Assembly (NCBI RefSeq): GCF_900102135.1
Contig: NZ_FMVJ01000011.1
Location: 62,001 to 126,000 of the forward strand
Origin: Microvirga guangxiensis
GTDB lineage: Bacteria > Pseudomonadota > Alphaproteobacteria > Rhizobiales > Beijerinckiaceae
Direction: 5' to 3'
DNA length: 64,000 nucleotides
Part shown: positions 28,338 to 37,887 of the stretch, piece by piece
Layout: each line of letters begins with the position of its first letter
How positions within the stretch are numbered: position 1 is the stretch's first letter
Translations under genes and position numbers: made by a program
Notes under the pieces: model-generated
The model's input: the letters and a program-made list of their open reading frames with translations, nothing else
Told to the model about the DNA's origin: nothing
The model's database searches: none

Positions 28338-29975
28338 TTATCGCACCACCGGCAGCGGCTTCACCGCCGGTCCTGTGAACTTGTTCGTCGCCAGATCGCC
28401 CACGGGTTTGTTGGAGAAGCCCATATGGACGCTGGGCTCGGAGGACATCAGGGCGCTCAACGCAGAGACGGGTTTCTGCGGCGTCTTCGCCGGAGGAGCC
28501 TTGGGCTCGGGAGCTGCAACTACCTTGGCCTTCGTCTCCTTGGGCAGGCTCCTCGGCGTCGAGCCCGTGACCGGAATGTCGATGGCGCTTGCGGCAGCCA
28601 CGACGATGGCACGGTCGGGACGGGGCGGGGGCAGGGGAACGGCGCTTGCCACCGTCACTTCCGTCGCGCCGCGCAACTCGCTCAGGACCGGAATCGGATT
28701 GGTTGCGGCGAGAGAGCCGGGACGCGCGGGCGGCAGCGGAGCATAGGCGAGCGCGGTGGTCTCCGGCTCGTCCTCCGCATCCGGACGACGCGGCGGCATC
28801 GGCGCGAAGGCCATGCCCTTGGCGATCGACATGCTGCCCTGTCCTTCCGGTCCCTGCTGCCAGGCAAGCGTCGGGCCGCTGGGCGAGTTGACCGTGCTCG
28901 GCGCGCCATTGATCCGGGTCGGCGGCAGAGGAGCGGCTGCAGGGGGTGAGATATCCTCACGCAAGGCGGGAGCCATGGCGGCCACAACGGTCGGCGAGGG
29001 AGGCTCAGGCCGCGCCTGAGCCACGGCCACGGGAGCCTGACGGGCCACCGGTGCGTTCCTGCGCTCGTATTGCTGCAGGGCAGCCAGAGGCGTGGAATTG
29101 GAATCGTCCGCGTAGTTGTTGCGCGAAGCCATGATCGTCTGGCTCGGACGCGACGCCATGCGGATTTCCTCCGCATCCTCCTCCTCGTCCTCCAAGCCGA
29201 ACAGGCTTGCCCAGAAGCTCTTGCGGCGCGGCTGCTGAGCGGCAATCGCTTCTTCCGCATCCGCATAGGCCGAATAGCCTGCCACCGTGCCGCCCTTGGC
29301 GAGCACTTCGGCGCGAGCGACATCGTAGCCGGGCAGGGGCCGGCCGTCGGCGGGGATGTGAACCGTCTTGCCGTCGGGGAAAAGATTGGCGAGCTGGTCG
29401 CGCGTCATGCGCGGCCAGGCGCGCACGCTGCCGACGTCGAGATGGACGAAGGGCGTATAGGCGTTGGGATAATAGCCGACGCCGCCGTTCTGCAGCTTCA
29501 TGCCGACGGCGCGAAGACGCGAGGCGGACACGTCCGGCAGGTAGAAGTCCAGAGCCTTGCCCAGCATGTGCTGGCTGTGCTTGGCGACCGCGCTGGAGCG
29601 GCGGCGCAGCATGGAGTTGGTCTTCGGCGAACGGTAGGCGGAGTTCACGTGTACGGGCGCGCTGGAGCCGACCTCGCGATAAACCTCCCACACCGTATCG
29701 AACAGGCGCGGATCCATGCGGGTCGATTCGGCTCGCCGCCAATCGCGCAGAAACCAGTTGAGCTGCTGCAGAGCGCCCGAATCGTACTGGCCGTTGCGCC
29801 GGAAGGTAACGGTGAGCGTTTCCTTGGTGTTGTTGTGATAGAAGGTCAACGTGCGCGTATCGCCGTTGGCAATGGCATCCTGCGTGCCGCGAACGCCGCC
29901 GAGCATGACGGCCAGAATAGCCGCAAGACCAATACCGGCGCGACGCACCAAGCCGTCCGAACGCAATACTCTCAC
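28338..29975 (-). CDS. DUF882 (M15-like) cell-wall peptidase with proline-rich tail
   Basis: 545 residues, GTG start at 29975. A membrane anchor/signal (LAAILAVMLGGVRG) is followed by the DUF882/peptidase M15 domain at about 40-235. Likely zinc ligands are H136, D143 and H178 (SQHMLGKALD...FVHLD). The E. coli relative YcbK/MepK cleaves peptidoglycan cross-links. A long low-complexity tail (about 270-545) repeats a P-L-P-P-x-R-P type motif at about 348-354, 391-398, 412-419 and 446-453. It neighbours an L,D-transpeptidase, consistent with wall remodelling. Confidence 0.88.
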   Translation of the reverse strand: MRVLRSDGLVRRAGIGLAAILAVMLGGVRGTQDAIANGDTRTLTFYHNNTKETLTVTFRRNGQYDSGALQQLNWFLRDWRRAESTRMDPRLFDTVWEVYREVGSSAPVHVNSAYRSPKTNSMLRRRSSAVAKHSQHMLGKALDFYLPDVSASRLRAVGMKLQNGGVGYYPNAYTPFVHLDVGSVRAWPRMTRDQLANLFPDGKTVHIPADGRPLPGYDVARAEVLAKGGTVAGYSAYADAEEAIAAQQPRRKSFWASLFGLEDEEEDAEEIRMASRPSQTIMASRNNYADDSNSTPLAALQQYERRNAPVARQAPVAVAQARPEPPSPTVVAAMAPALREDISPPAAAPLPPTRINGAPSTVNSPSGPTLAWQQGPEGQGSMSIAKGMAFAPMPPRRPDAEDEPETTALAYAPLPPARPGSLAATNPIPVLSELRGATEVTVASAVPLPPPRPDRAIVVAAASAIDIPVTGSTPRSLPKETKAKVVAAPEPKAPPAKTPQKPVSALSALMSSEPSVHMGFSNKPVGDLATNKFTGPAVKPLPVVR

Positions 29976-30079
29976 TGTGATACTCGTTTTACTCGCTGCA
30001 CCCGGGGGCGTGCAGTAATCACTTATAGTGAAAGGATCTTTGCTGAAGACGGTTACCTTCAGGTTAAGTGGACAACAAA

Positions 30080-30103
30080 AAAGCGGCCTGAAAAGGCCGC
30101 TTT
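30080..30103 (-). terminator. Terminator of the L,D-transpeptidase gene
   Basis: On the minus strand AAAGCGGCCT-TTTC-AGGCCGCTTT is followed by TTTTGTTG. It lies 20 bases after the stop of the transpeptidase gene. Confidence 0.8.
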
Positions 30104-30123
30104 ATAAGGGATTTGGAGAAAAA

Positions 30124-31896
30124 TTATCGCCCGAGGCCGAGAGCCGTGCGGACCTTCTGGTCCAGCCCGTAGAGATCGGGGAATGACTTGAGAGACCCCT
30201 TCTCGTCGACCGACAACGTGAAATAGGCCAGATGGACCGGCAGCGGTTTGGGCAGATGGACCGTCCGCTCGCCCTTGCCGATGAGGCTGCGCAGCCTCTT
30301 CTCGTTCCACTTGCTGTCCTCGCCCATGATCACTTCCGCGAGTTCGAAAGGCTTGTCCACGCGCACGCAGCCATGGCTGAAGGCGCGCTTGGCCGCCGAG
30401 AAGAGTTTGCGGTTGGGGGTGTCGTGCAAATACACCGCGTGATGGTTGGGGAACATGAACTTCACGAAGCCCAGCGCGTTGCGCTCGCCGGGGGGCTGCT
30501 GCACCGAGATGCTGTTGCCCCTCCGGATGATCTTGTAGCCCTTCTTCGCGGCGTAGTCCGGGTCGTTCGCCAGCGCAGGCAGAATCTCCTTCTTCATGAT
30601 CGAAGGAGGAATCGTCCAGGACGGATTGACCACGAGATACTTCATGTCCTCGGAGAAGATCGGCGTCTGCGATTGCTCCTTGCCGACGATCACCCGCGTC
30701 TCGTGCGCGACCTTGCCGCCATCCAGCAGTTGCAGGCGGAATTCCGGCACGTTCACCATGATGTGGCGTTCGCCCAGATCCTCGGGCAGCCAGCGCCAGC
30801 GCTCCATGTTGGCGATCAGCTCCGCCTCGCGCTGAGCCAGCGACGGGCCTGAAAGGGCGGCCACTGTCTGCGCGGTGAGAACGCCGTTGGTGGGCAGGCC
30901 TTTCTCCTTCTGGAAGGCCGCCACCGCAGAGGCGAGGCGCTCGTCGTAGACCGAGTGATCCTCGTCCTTGAGGTTGAAGCGCGCGCGGATCAGCGGCACG
31001 CGCGGATCCTTCATGCCCACGCGCAGCGTCGGACCCTTGGGAACCCGCACACTCGGCTGCGAGGGATGCTTGGCGCGCAACTCCGCAAGGCGCTCCTTCA
31101 GGGCGCGGTAGCCCGCATGCGGCGGGTTGTAGGAGGCGAGCGCCGCATTCGCGTCCTTCGCGAAGGCGACCTTCTTGAGAACCTCGCCGGCTTCGGGAAT
31201 TGCCAATGTCGGCGTTGCCAACGCCGACAGGCGCGAGGGCTCGATGCGTCCGCCCCGCGCATCGCGGGCATAGCGGATCACCGAGGCCGAGAGCTTCAGA
31301 TCCGCTTCGGCCCATTGCGCGGGAGACGCTTCCTTGCGCGGCTTCAGGTCGGGCAGGGGATAATCTGTGGGGTCGAGGCCATCCTCGTCCGCAGCCTTCA
31401 GCCGCGCAGCGGCGGCCATCGCCGCAGGCCTGAAGGCGCCATCCTCCACCCATGCCAGCGGCTTCTCGGCCTGCGCATAAAAGGCGGTCAGGGCCTCACG
31501 CTCCTTGCGGGAGAGGCGAAGGCTCCGCACGACCGTATCATCCGCAAGCAGGCCCTCGATGCTCATGCGCAGCACGTCCTGCTGCATCAGCGCCGTCACG
31601 GGCGCTGCGTCGGGCAATGGGATCTCGATTTTCGGTTCCGGCTTTGCATCGGCGCTTTCGATGACGACCGGCGCGGGCTCGGGCAGGGGAATGCTCGGGA
31701 GCGCGATCTCGGCCTGCGTCGGCGCGGCTTGGACCGCCATATCGTGGAACGAGGGTTCGGCAGGGCTTTGCGCAGGAATGGACGTCGAGGCGTCCGGAGA
31801 ATTGCTCGTGCTGGTCTGCGCCACTGCCGAAAGGGATACGAACGAAACCGATCCGATCAGCCCCAGCCACAATGCTGTCTTGCGCAAATCACGCAT
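30124..31896 (-). CDS. YcbB-type L,D-transpeptidase
   Basis: 590 residues with an N-terminal signal peptide (LWLGLIGSVSFVSLSAVAQ). It has a disordered acidic linker, a peptidoglycan-binding repeat (about 305-345), and a YkuD catalytic domain. The active-site motif SHGCVRV places the nucleophile Cys at 510. The architecture matches LdtD/YcbB, which makes 3-3 peptidoglycan cross-links or anchors outer-membrane proteins in the periplasm. ATG 31896 follows AGGGAGATGGGCC. It is likely functionally linked with the DUF882 peptidase-like gene downstream. Confidence 0.9.
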   Translation of the reverse strand: MRDLRKTALWLGLIGSVSFVSLSAVAQTSTSNSPDASTSIPAQSPAEPSFHDMAVQAAPTQAEIALPSIPLPEPAPVVIESADAKPEPKIEIPLPDAAPVTALMQQDVLRMSIEGLLADDTVVRSLRLSRKEREALTAFYAQAEKPLAWVEDGAFRPAAMAAAARLKAADEDGLDPTDYPLPDLKPRKEASPAQWAEADLKLSASVIRYARDARGGRIEPSRLSALATPTLAIPEAGEVLKKVAFAKDANAALASYNPPHAGYRALKERLAELRAKHPSQPSVRVPKGPTLRVGMKDPRVPLIRARFNLKDEDHSVYDERLASAVAAFQKEKGLPTNGVLTAQTVAALSGPSLAQREAELIANMERWRWLPEDLGERHIMVNVPEFRLQLLDGGKVAHETRVIVGKEQSQTPIFSEDMKYLVVNPSWTIPPSIMKKEILPALANDPDYAAKKGYKIIRRGNSISVQQPPGERNALGFVKFMFPNHHAVYLHDTPNRKLFSAAKRAFSHGCVRVDKPFELAEVIMGEDSKWNEKRLRSLIGKGERTVHLPKPLPVHLAYFTLSVDEKGSLKSFPDLYGLDQKVRTALGLGR

Positions 31897-32004
31897 GGCC
31901 CATCTCCCTTATCGCAATGCTGCCGGAGGACGTTGCATCCTCCGCGTTCAAATGATTTCGTCAGTGTGCGGGCACACGTCTGCTACGCTTAACGCACGAA
32001 GGCG

Positions 32005-33072
32005 TCATGCGGCTGCATCGTTTAAGCCAAGTTCTTTCAATTTTCGGTAAAGGGTCGAGCGGCCGATCCCGAGATGGCGCGAGATGGCGGACATATGTCC
32101 TTGATAATGAACGAGGGCAAAGCGAATCGCGCGCTCTTCCAGTTCCGCCAGCGTCAGCATGTCTCCACTCTCGCGGATGAGCGACAATGCGTGCGGATCG
32201 GGTGCGGGGGCAGGTTCATGCCTGCGAATGGGCGCAAACGCCCAGGCCGCCGGGACCGGCGGAACGTCGATGCGGAAGCCGTCTACATGGGCCGCAATCT
32301 GGGGGAACTCGGATGGCGTCAGAAAAGCTCCATCCGCCAGAATCACGGCGCGATAGATCGCATTCTCAAGTTGCCGGAGATTGCCCGGCCAGTCATAGCG
32401 GGCCAGCAGCGACAGGGCATCGGCGGACAAGCCGCGGATCTTCTTCCCTTCGTCGTTCGCAAAGCGCGCGGTGAAGGCCTGCGCCCACTCGGTGATGACC
32501 CGCTCCTGCGCTCTCAACGGGCGAAGCGCGATCGGCATGGCCTGGAGACGGTAGTAGAGCTCTTCCCTGAACCGCCCCTCGCGCACCCTGTCGGACAGGT
32601 CGTATCCGGCGCTTGCGATGAGCCTGATGTCGGGGCGTCGGCTCGAGCGACCGCCTGTCTCCAGCCGGAACAGCCCATCCGTCAGGAGCTCTTGCGCCTC
32701 GCCGTTCAGATGCTCCACGCCCTCGATATAAAGCGTGCCGCCCTGGGCTTCCCTCATGCTGCGGAGGAGGGAGGAGGACTGCGTCTCGGCACCGGGAGGG
32801 ATTTCTTCCGCCTGGAAACCGATGAAGGGACGAGCTTTTCTCTCGCCGGATTCATGGATCGCCCGGGCCATCCCCTTGGCGCCGCTGCCGGCCTCCGTCT
32901 CGATGAGCACAGGCAGACCGGAGCGGGCCGCACGGTCGGCGAGCCGCGCGATCCTTTGCCTTTCCGTGCCTGCCGCGAAGTCAGCCGTGCCCTGGCGGAG
33001 GGCTCGGATGTCGTCTGCGAAAAACCGGTGAAGGGGCATGAAACGGAAGATTATCGGGGAATCGGCTCCCAT
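32005..33072 (-). CDS. bEBP-like regulator with degenerate AAA+ core and Fis helix-turn-helix
   Basis: About 355 residues from ATG 33072. A central domain aligns with sigma-54 activators: ARAIHESGER, GGTLYIEGVEHL, RFREELYYRL, YDWPGNLRQLENAI. But Walker A reads TEAGSGAKG instead of GESGTGKE. The GAFTGA sigma-54 contact loop is absent, and Walker B lacks the D-E pair. The C-terminal Fis domain (ISRHLGIGRSTLYRKLKELG) is intact. It therefore probably binds DNA and acts without ATPase or sigma-54, perhaps as a repressor. An in-frame ATG at 33039 is also possible. It is divergent from pepF. Confidence 0.75.
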   Translation of the reverse strand: MGADSPIIFRFMPLHRFFADDIRALRQGTADFAAGTERQRIARLADRAARSGLPVLIETEAGSGAKGMARAIHESGERKARPFIGFQAEEIPPGAETQSSSLLRSMREAQGGTLYIEGVEHLNGEAQELLTDGLFRLETGGRSSRRPDIRLIASAGYDLSDRVREGRFREELYYRLQAMPIALRPLRAQERVITEWAQAFTARFANDEGKKIRGLSADALSLLARYDWPGNLRQLENAIYRAVILADGAFLTPSEFPQIAAHVDGFRIDVPPVPAAWAFAPIRRHEPAPAPDPHALSLIRESGDMLTLAELEERAIRFALVHYQGHMSAISRHLGIGRSTLYRKLKELGLNDAAA

Positions 33073-33210
33073 GATGCTGAGGGACAAGGGTAAACCGGGC
33101 CTTAATGCCTCGCTGCTTTTTGAAGGGACCCATCCCCTCCCGCCCGGGTTGATCCCAGGCCTCAGGCAGCCAATATGTGGTTCGTCCTGTTTCAACTTCT
33201 GCTTCGAGCA

Positions 33211-35055
33211 ATGCCCCAGAAAGCCTCTCCCGTGCATCAGACATCCTCAACCGCCGCCGCTCAGGTCGATCTAGGATCCCTTCCCGAGTGGAACCTGTCC
33301 CATCTTTATCCGGGCATGGACAGCGAGGCGTTCAGGAGCGATGTCGCCAAGGCCGAGGCCGAGTGCAAGGCGTTCGCGGAAGCCTATCGGGGCAAGCTCG
33401 ATGGAATCGTGCGCGGCGAGAACGCTCCTCAGGCCCTCACCGACGTGATCAAGCGCTATGAGGCGCTGGAGGATTTGCTCGGGCGCATCATGTCCTATGC
33501 GGGGCTCGTCTATTCCGGCGACACCACCGATCCGGTGCGCGCGAAGTTCTACGGCGACACGCAGGAGCGGCTGACGGCGGCTTCCACCGAGCTTCTGTTC
33601 TTCGGACTCGAACTCAACCGCATCGAGGACGAGGTTCTCGACAAGGCGATGGCGCAGGCTCCGCTCTCCCATTACAAGCCCTGGGTCGAGGATCTGCGCA
33701 AGGACAAGCCCTACCAACTCGATGACAAGATCGAGCAGCTCTTCCATGAGAAATCCGTGACCGGGCGCTCCGCCTGGAATCGCCTGTTTGACGAGACCAT
33801 CGCTTCCCTCCGCTTTACCGTGCGCGGCGAGGAACTGCCCATCGAGCCCACTCTCAACAAGCTGCAGGACATAGACGAAACCGTCCGCAAGGACGCGTCG
33901 GACGCGCTCGCCAAGACCTTCAAGGCTCACTTGCGCACCTTCACGCTGATCACGAACACGCTCGCCAAGGACAAGGAAATCTCCGACCGCTGGCGTGGCT
34001 TCGGGGATGTGGCGGATTCCCGCCACCTCGCCAACCGCGTCGAGCGCGAGGTGGTGGATGCGCTGGTCGCCGCCGTGCGTGAGGCTTATCCCCGCCTGTC
34101 GCACCGTTATTACGGGCTCAAGGCCAAGTGGTTCGGCAAGGACAAGCTCGACCATTGGGACCGCAACGCGCCGCTCCCGAAGGTGGAGCAGCGCACCATT
34201 CCCTGGAACGATGCGCGCGATACGGTGCTCTCCGCCTATGCGGCCTTCTCTCCGCGCATGGCTGACATCGCTCGCCGCTTCTTCGACGAGGGCTGGATCG
34301 ATGCCCCCACCCGTCCCGGCAAGGCGCCCGGCGCCTTCGCGCATCCAACCGTGCCGTCGGCGCATCCGTATGTGCTGCTCAATTACCAAGGCAAGCCGCG
34401 CGATGTGATGACGCTCGCGCATGAATTGGGCCATGGGGTCCATCAGGTTCTCGCAGCCCCCAACGGCGCGCTCATGGCGCCGACGCCCCTGACACTGGCC
34501 GAGACCGCTAGCGTGTTCGGCGAGATGCTCACCTTCCGCCGCCTGCTCGACCAGACCACGGACCCTGTGCAGCGCAAGGCGATGCTGGCGGCCAAAGTCG
34601 AGGATATGATCAACACGGTGGTGCGCCAGATCGCGTTCTACTCGTTCGAGCGCAAAGTCCATCTGGAGCGCCGCAACGGCGAGCTCACCTCGGACAAACT
34701 CTGCGAACTCTGGATGTCCGTGCAGGATGAGAGCCTCGGCCCGGCAATCCGCCTCGGCCCCGGCTATGAGACCTTCTGGACCTACATCCCGCACTTCATC
34801 CATTCGCCGTTCTACGTCTATGCCTATGCCTTCGGCGATTGCCTCGTGAACTCGCTCTACGGCATCTACGAGCGCTCGAACGAAGGCTTTGTGGACCGCT
34901 ATTTCGCGCTGCTCTCGGCGGGCGGCTCAAAGCCTTACGGGGAGCTGCTCGCTCCCTTCGGTCTCGATGCCCGCGATCCATCCTTCTGGCAGATCGGCCT
35001 CTCGATGATCGAGCGGCTGATCGGCGAGCTGGAGGCGATGGAGAAAGCGGCCTGA
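33211..35055 (+). CDS. pepF: M3-family oligoendopeptidase F
   Basis: 614-residue cytosolic zinc peptidase that cleaves oligopeptides. The HEXXH motif is HELGH with zinc ligands H404 and H408 and catalytic E405. It is preceded by the family segment GKPRDVMTLA and followed by the E of the third ligand in the LAETASVFGE helix. Start at ATG 33211 (MPQKASPVHQ); a frame to 33175 adds a hydrophobic extension that is not family-like. Possible co-transcription with the AarF-like gene 78 bases downstream. Confidence 0.93.
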   Translation: MPQKASPVHQTSSTAAAQVDLGSLPEWNLSHLYPGMDSEAFRSDVAKAEAECKAFAEAYRGKLDGIVRGENAPQALTDVIKRYEALEDLLGRIMSYAGLVYSGDTTDPVRAKFYGDTQERLTAASTELLFFGLELNRIEDEVLDKAMAQAPLSHYKPWVEDLRKDKPYQLDDKIEQLFHEKSVTGRSAWNRLFDETIASLRFTVRGEELPIEPTLNKLQDIDETVRKDASDALAKTFKAHLRTFTLITNTLAKDKEISDRWRGFGDVADSRHLANRVEREVVDALVAAVREAYPRLSHRYYGLKAKWFGKDKLDHWDRNAPLPKVEQRTIPWNDARDTVLSAYAAFSPRMADIARRFFDEGWIDAPTRPGKAPGAFAHPTVPSAHPYVLLNYQGKPRDVMTLAHELGHGVHQVLAAPNGALMAPTPLTLAETASVFGEMLTFRRLLDQTTDPVQRKAMLAAKVEDMINTVVRQIAFYSFERKVHLERRNGELTSDKLCELWMSVQDESLGPAIRLGPGYETFWTYIPHFIHSPFYVYAYAFGDCLVNSLYGIYERSNEGFVDRYFALLSAGGSKPYGELLAPFGLDARDPSFWQIGLSMIERLIGELEAMEKAA

Positions 35056-35133
35056 TCCTTGCCCTGGCGCAAGGAGCCGAGGCGCTTCTTCTGAGAGGAG
35101 CGTCTCGGGACATCACCGGAAAGAAAGCAGTTC

Positions 35134-36501
35134 ATGGCTGATCGCGACAACGAAGCAAACCGCTTCTCCGCCCGCGCCGCGCGCTATGCCCGCGTAGGGG
35201 CGAACATGGGCGGAGTTGCCGCGCGCATGGCAGGCTCTCGCCTCTTCGGCGGGGATGCGCGCGATGCCTCCAACGCGGCTGCCCTCGCGCAGGCGCTCGG
35301 CGGCCTGAAAGGCCCGATCATGAAGGTGGCGCAGCTGCTCGCCACCATCCCCGATCTCATCCCGCCGGAATACGCAGCCGAATTGCAGAAGCTGCAGAGC
35401 GAGGCGCCGCCCATGGGCGCGGCGTTCGTGAAACGGCGCATGCAGGCGGAGCTGGGGCCGCAATGGCAGAGCCGGTTCGGCTCCTTCGATCTCAACCCGT
35501 CCGCCGCCGCATCGTTAGGGCAGGTGCATCAAGCCTCCACGAAGGACGGTGAGAAACTCGCGTGCAAGCTGCAATATCCCGACATGCAATCCGCTGTCGA
35601 AGCGGATTTGAAGCAGCTCGAATTCGTGTTCGCCCTGCATCGGCGCATGGACCCCGCCATCGACACCCGCGAGATCGCGAAGGAGATCGGCGAGCGCGTG
35701 CGCGAGGAACTGGATTACGAGCGCGAGGCGAAGCACGCATCGCTTTACGCCGACGCGCTCTCCGACATCGACGATGTGCGCGTGCCGCGCGTTCACCCGG
35801 AGCTGTCCACCAAGCGGTTGCTCTCGCTGCAATGGCTCGAAGGCGAGAAGATCCTGCAATTCGTGGAAAGCCCGGTCGAGATCCGCAATCGCCTCGCGAT
35901 CGCCATGTTCAAGGCCTGGTGGCATCCCTTCAGCCATGCGGCTGTCATCCACGGCGATCCTCATCTCGGGAATTACACCGTCTTCTCCGATGGCGGAGAG
36001 GCGAGGGGCATCAACCTTCTCGATTACGGCTGCGTCCGCATCTTCCCTCCGCGCTTCGTAGGCGGCGTGGTCGACCTTTATCGCGGGCTCCAGACGGATG
36101 ATCGCGCCCGCATCGTCCACGCTTACGAGACCTGGGGTTTCAAGAGCCTGTCCAACGAGCTGATCGACATCCTCAACATCTGGGCGCGGTTCATCTACGC
36201 GCCGCTCCTCGACGACCGGGTGCGCACGGTGGCGGATGGCGTCAAGCCCGGCGAATACGGCCGCCGTCAGGCTTTCGAAGTGCATAAGGCGCTCAAGGAG
36301 AAGGGGCCGGTCACCGTCCCGCGCGAGTTCGTGTTCATGGACCGCGCGGCAGTGGGCCTCGGCGCCGTGTTTCTGCATCTTCGGGCCGAACTGAACTATC
36401 ACCGGCTCTTCGAGACGGAGATCGAGCGGTTCTCGCTCGAAGGTCTGGCCCAGCGCCAGGCGGAGGTGCTGCGAGCTTCCGGTTTACCGATTCCTATGTA
36501 A
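35134..36501 (+). CDS. AarF/UbiB (ABC1) atypical kinase
   Basis: 455 residues of the ABC1/UbiB family, linked to ubiquinone synthesis or lipid homeostasis. The alanine-rich nucleotide loop AAASLGQVH is present, as are the catalytic-lysine segment ACKLQYP, EELDYEREA and the HGDPHLGNY loop with the metal-binding LLDYG. The diagnostic KxGQ motif reads KVAQ here (MKVAQLLATIPDLIPPEY). No membrane span is evident at the C-terminus, unlike UbiB of E. coli. A soluble ABC1 paralogue is the most likely reading. Confidence 0.87.
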   Translation: MADRDNEANRFSARAARYARVGANMGGVAARMAGSRLFGGDARDASNAAALAQALGGLKGPIMKVAQLLATIPDLIPPEYAAELQKLQSEAPPMGAAFVKRRMQAELGPQWQSRFGSFDLNPSAAASLGQVHQASTKDGEKLACKLQYPDMQSAVEADLKQLEFVFALHRRMDPAIDTREIAKEIGERVREELDYEREAKHASLYADALSDIDDVRVPRVHPELSTKRLLSLQWLEGEKILQFVESPVEIRNRLAIAMFKAWWHPFSHAAVIHGDPHLGNYTVFSDGGEARGINLLDYGCVRIFPPRFVGGVVDLYRGLQTDDRARIVHAYETWGFKSLSNELIDILNIWARFIYAPLLDDRVRTVADGVKPGEYGRRQAFEVHKALKEKGPVTVPREFVFMDRAAVGLGAVFLHLRAELNYHRLFETEIERFSLEGLAQRQAEVLRASGLPIPM

Positions 36502-36559
36502 TGAGGTTGCATCTTTGCCGGGAAAGCCTTACAGGGCTTACCGAACGTAAGGGGCAGCC

Positions 36560-37777
36560 ATGAAGATCGTATTCGTTCACCAGAACTTTCCGGGGCAGTT
36601 TCTGCGCCTGTCTCAGACCTTTGTCGCCGAAGGGCACGAGGTGGTGGCGCTGGGCATGGTCAAGCAATGCCCCATCCCCGGCGTGAAATATTATTCCTAC
36701 GACGCTGTTCCGGGCCCCGACGATCCGAAGTTCGACAACCGGTATTCACCGGTCGTTCCCCGCCTGCGCCGCGCCTATGGCGTCGCCCACAAGGCGCGGG
36801 AACTGGCCAACCAGGGCTTCGAGCCCGACCTCGTGGTGGTCAATACCGGCTGGGGCGAGAACCTGTTCCTCAAGGATGTCTGGCCCAAGGCCAAGCATGT
36901 GGCCTATTTCGAATATTATTATGCCGCCAAGGGACAGGATCTCGATTTCGACCCCGAGTTCCCGGTCACCAACGAGGAGGTGATCTGGCGGCTTCGCCTC
37001 AAGAATTCCATGCAACTCGGCGCGCTCGACGCTGCCGATGTGGCCGTGGCTCCCACGCGTTATCAGCGCGACACGTTCCCCACCTACCTGCACGACCGGG
37101 TTGCCATCATCCATGACGGCATCGACACGAAGCGTCTGGTGCCGAACCCTAACGGGGGGATCCAGATCGGCAAGGACGGCCCCAAGCTGACCCGCCAGAA
37201 GCCGGTGGTGACCTATGTCACCCGCAATATCGAGCCGATGCGCGGGGCCCATATCGTCTTCAAGAGCCTGCCCTACCTCCTAGACATCGATCCGGAGCTT
37301 CAGGTCGTCATCATCGGCGGCAAGGGCAACAGCTATTCGGGCGGCGCCCCCGGAGGAAAATCCTGGTACGACCATTTCGTGTCCAAGATCGACCGGCCGG
37401 TGGACTGGTCCCGGGTCCATCTCGTCGGAAACCTGCCTTACGACCAGTTCGTGAGGGTGCTTCAGGTCTCCTCGGCCCATATCTACATGACCTATCCCTT
37501 CGTCCTGTCCTGGTCCTCCATCGAATCCATGGCGCTGGAATGCCGGATGGTGGCCTCGGATACGGCCCCGGTTCGGGAAATCATCACCGATGGGGTCAAC
37601 GGCCGCCTTTTCCCCTTCTTCGACCACAAGGCGCTGGCCGAGCGGGTGCGAGAGACCTTGGCGGAAAAGGAGAAATCCGCCGATATGGCCAGGGAGGCCC
37701 GTCGGATCGCCGTTGAGCGCTACGATTATGAAACCGTCTGCCTGCCGCAGTGGAAAGAATTTCTTGGAATAAAATAA
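36560..37777 (+). CDS. Glycosyltransferase family 4-type protein
   Basis: 405-residue cytosolic GT-B fold enzyme. It has an N-terminal MKIVFVHQNFPGQFLRL nucleotide-sugar/acceptor lobe. The C-terminal lobe contains VVTYVTRNIEPMRG, the central VVIIGGKGNSYSG, and the donor-binding segment FVLSWSSIESMALECRMVASDTAPVRE (split in the gene as residues about 310-335). It transfers a sugar to a glycan or glycolipid; donor and acceptor are unknown. The gene stands alone between the AarF-like kinase and the cox/pnt block. Confidence 0.88.
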   Translation: MKIVFVHQNFPGQFLRLSQTFVAEGHEVVALGMVKQCPIPGVKYYSYDAVPGPDDPKFDNRYSPVVPRLRRAYGVAHKARELANQGFEPDLVVVNTGWGENLFLKDVWPKAKHVAYFEYYYAAKGQDLDFDPEFPVTNEEVIWRLRLKNSMQLGALDAADVAVAPTRYQRDTFPTYLHDRVAIIHDGIDTKRLVPNPNGGIQIGKDGPKLTRQKPVVTYVTRNIEPMRGAHIVFKSLPYLLDIDPELQVVIIGGKGNSYSGGAPGGKSWYDHFVSKIDRPVDWSRVHLVGNLPYDQFVRVLQVSSAHIYMTYPFVLSWSSIESMALECRMVASDTAPVREIITDGVNGRLFPFFDHKALAERVRETLAEKEKSADMAREARRIAVERYDYETVCLPQWKEFLGIK

Positions 37778-37887
37778 CCGGATCGGGAGTTTAAAAGTTT
37801 CTCTGGAGGAGCTTCCAAAGATTGCGGCTCCTCACTGCATGCGTTAAACGCAGCAGTTAACAACCGATATCAATAGGGCGTTGAATC

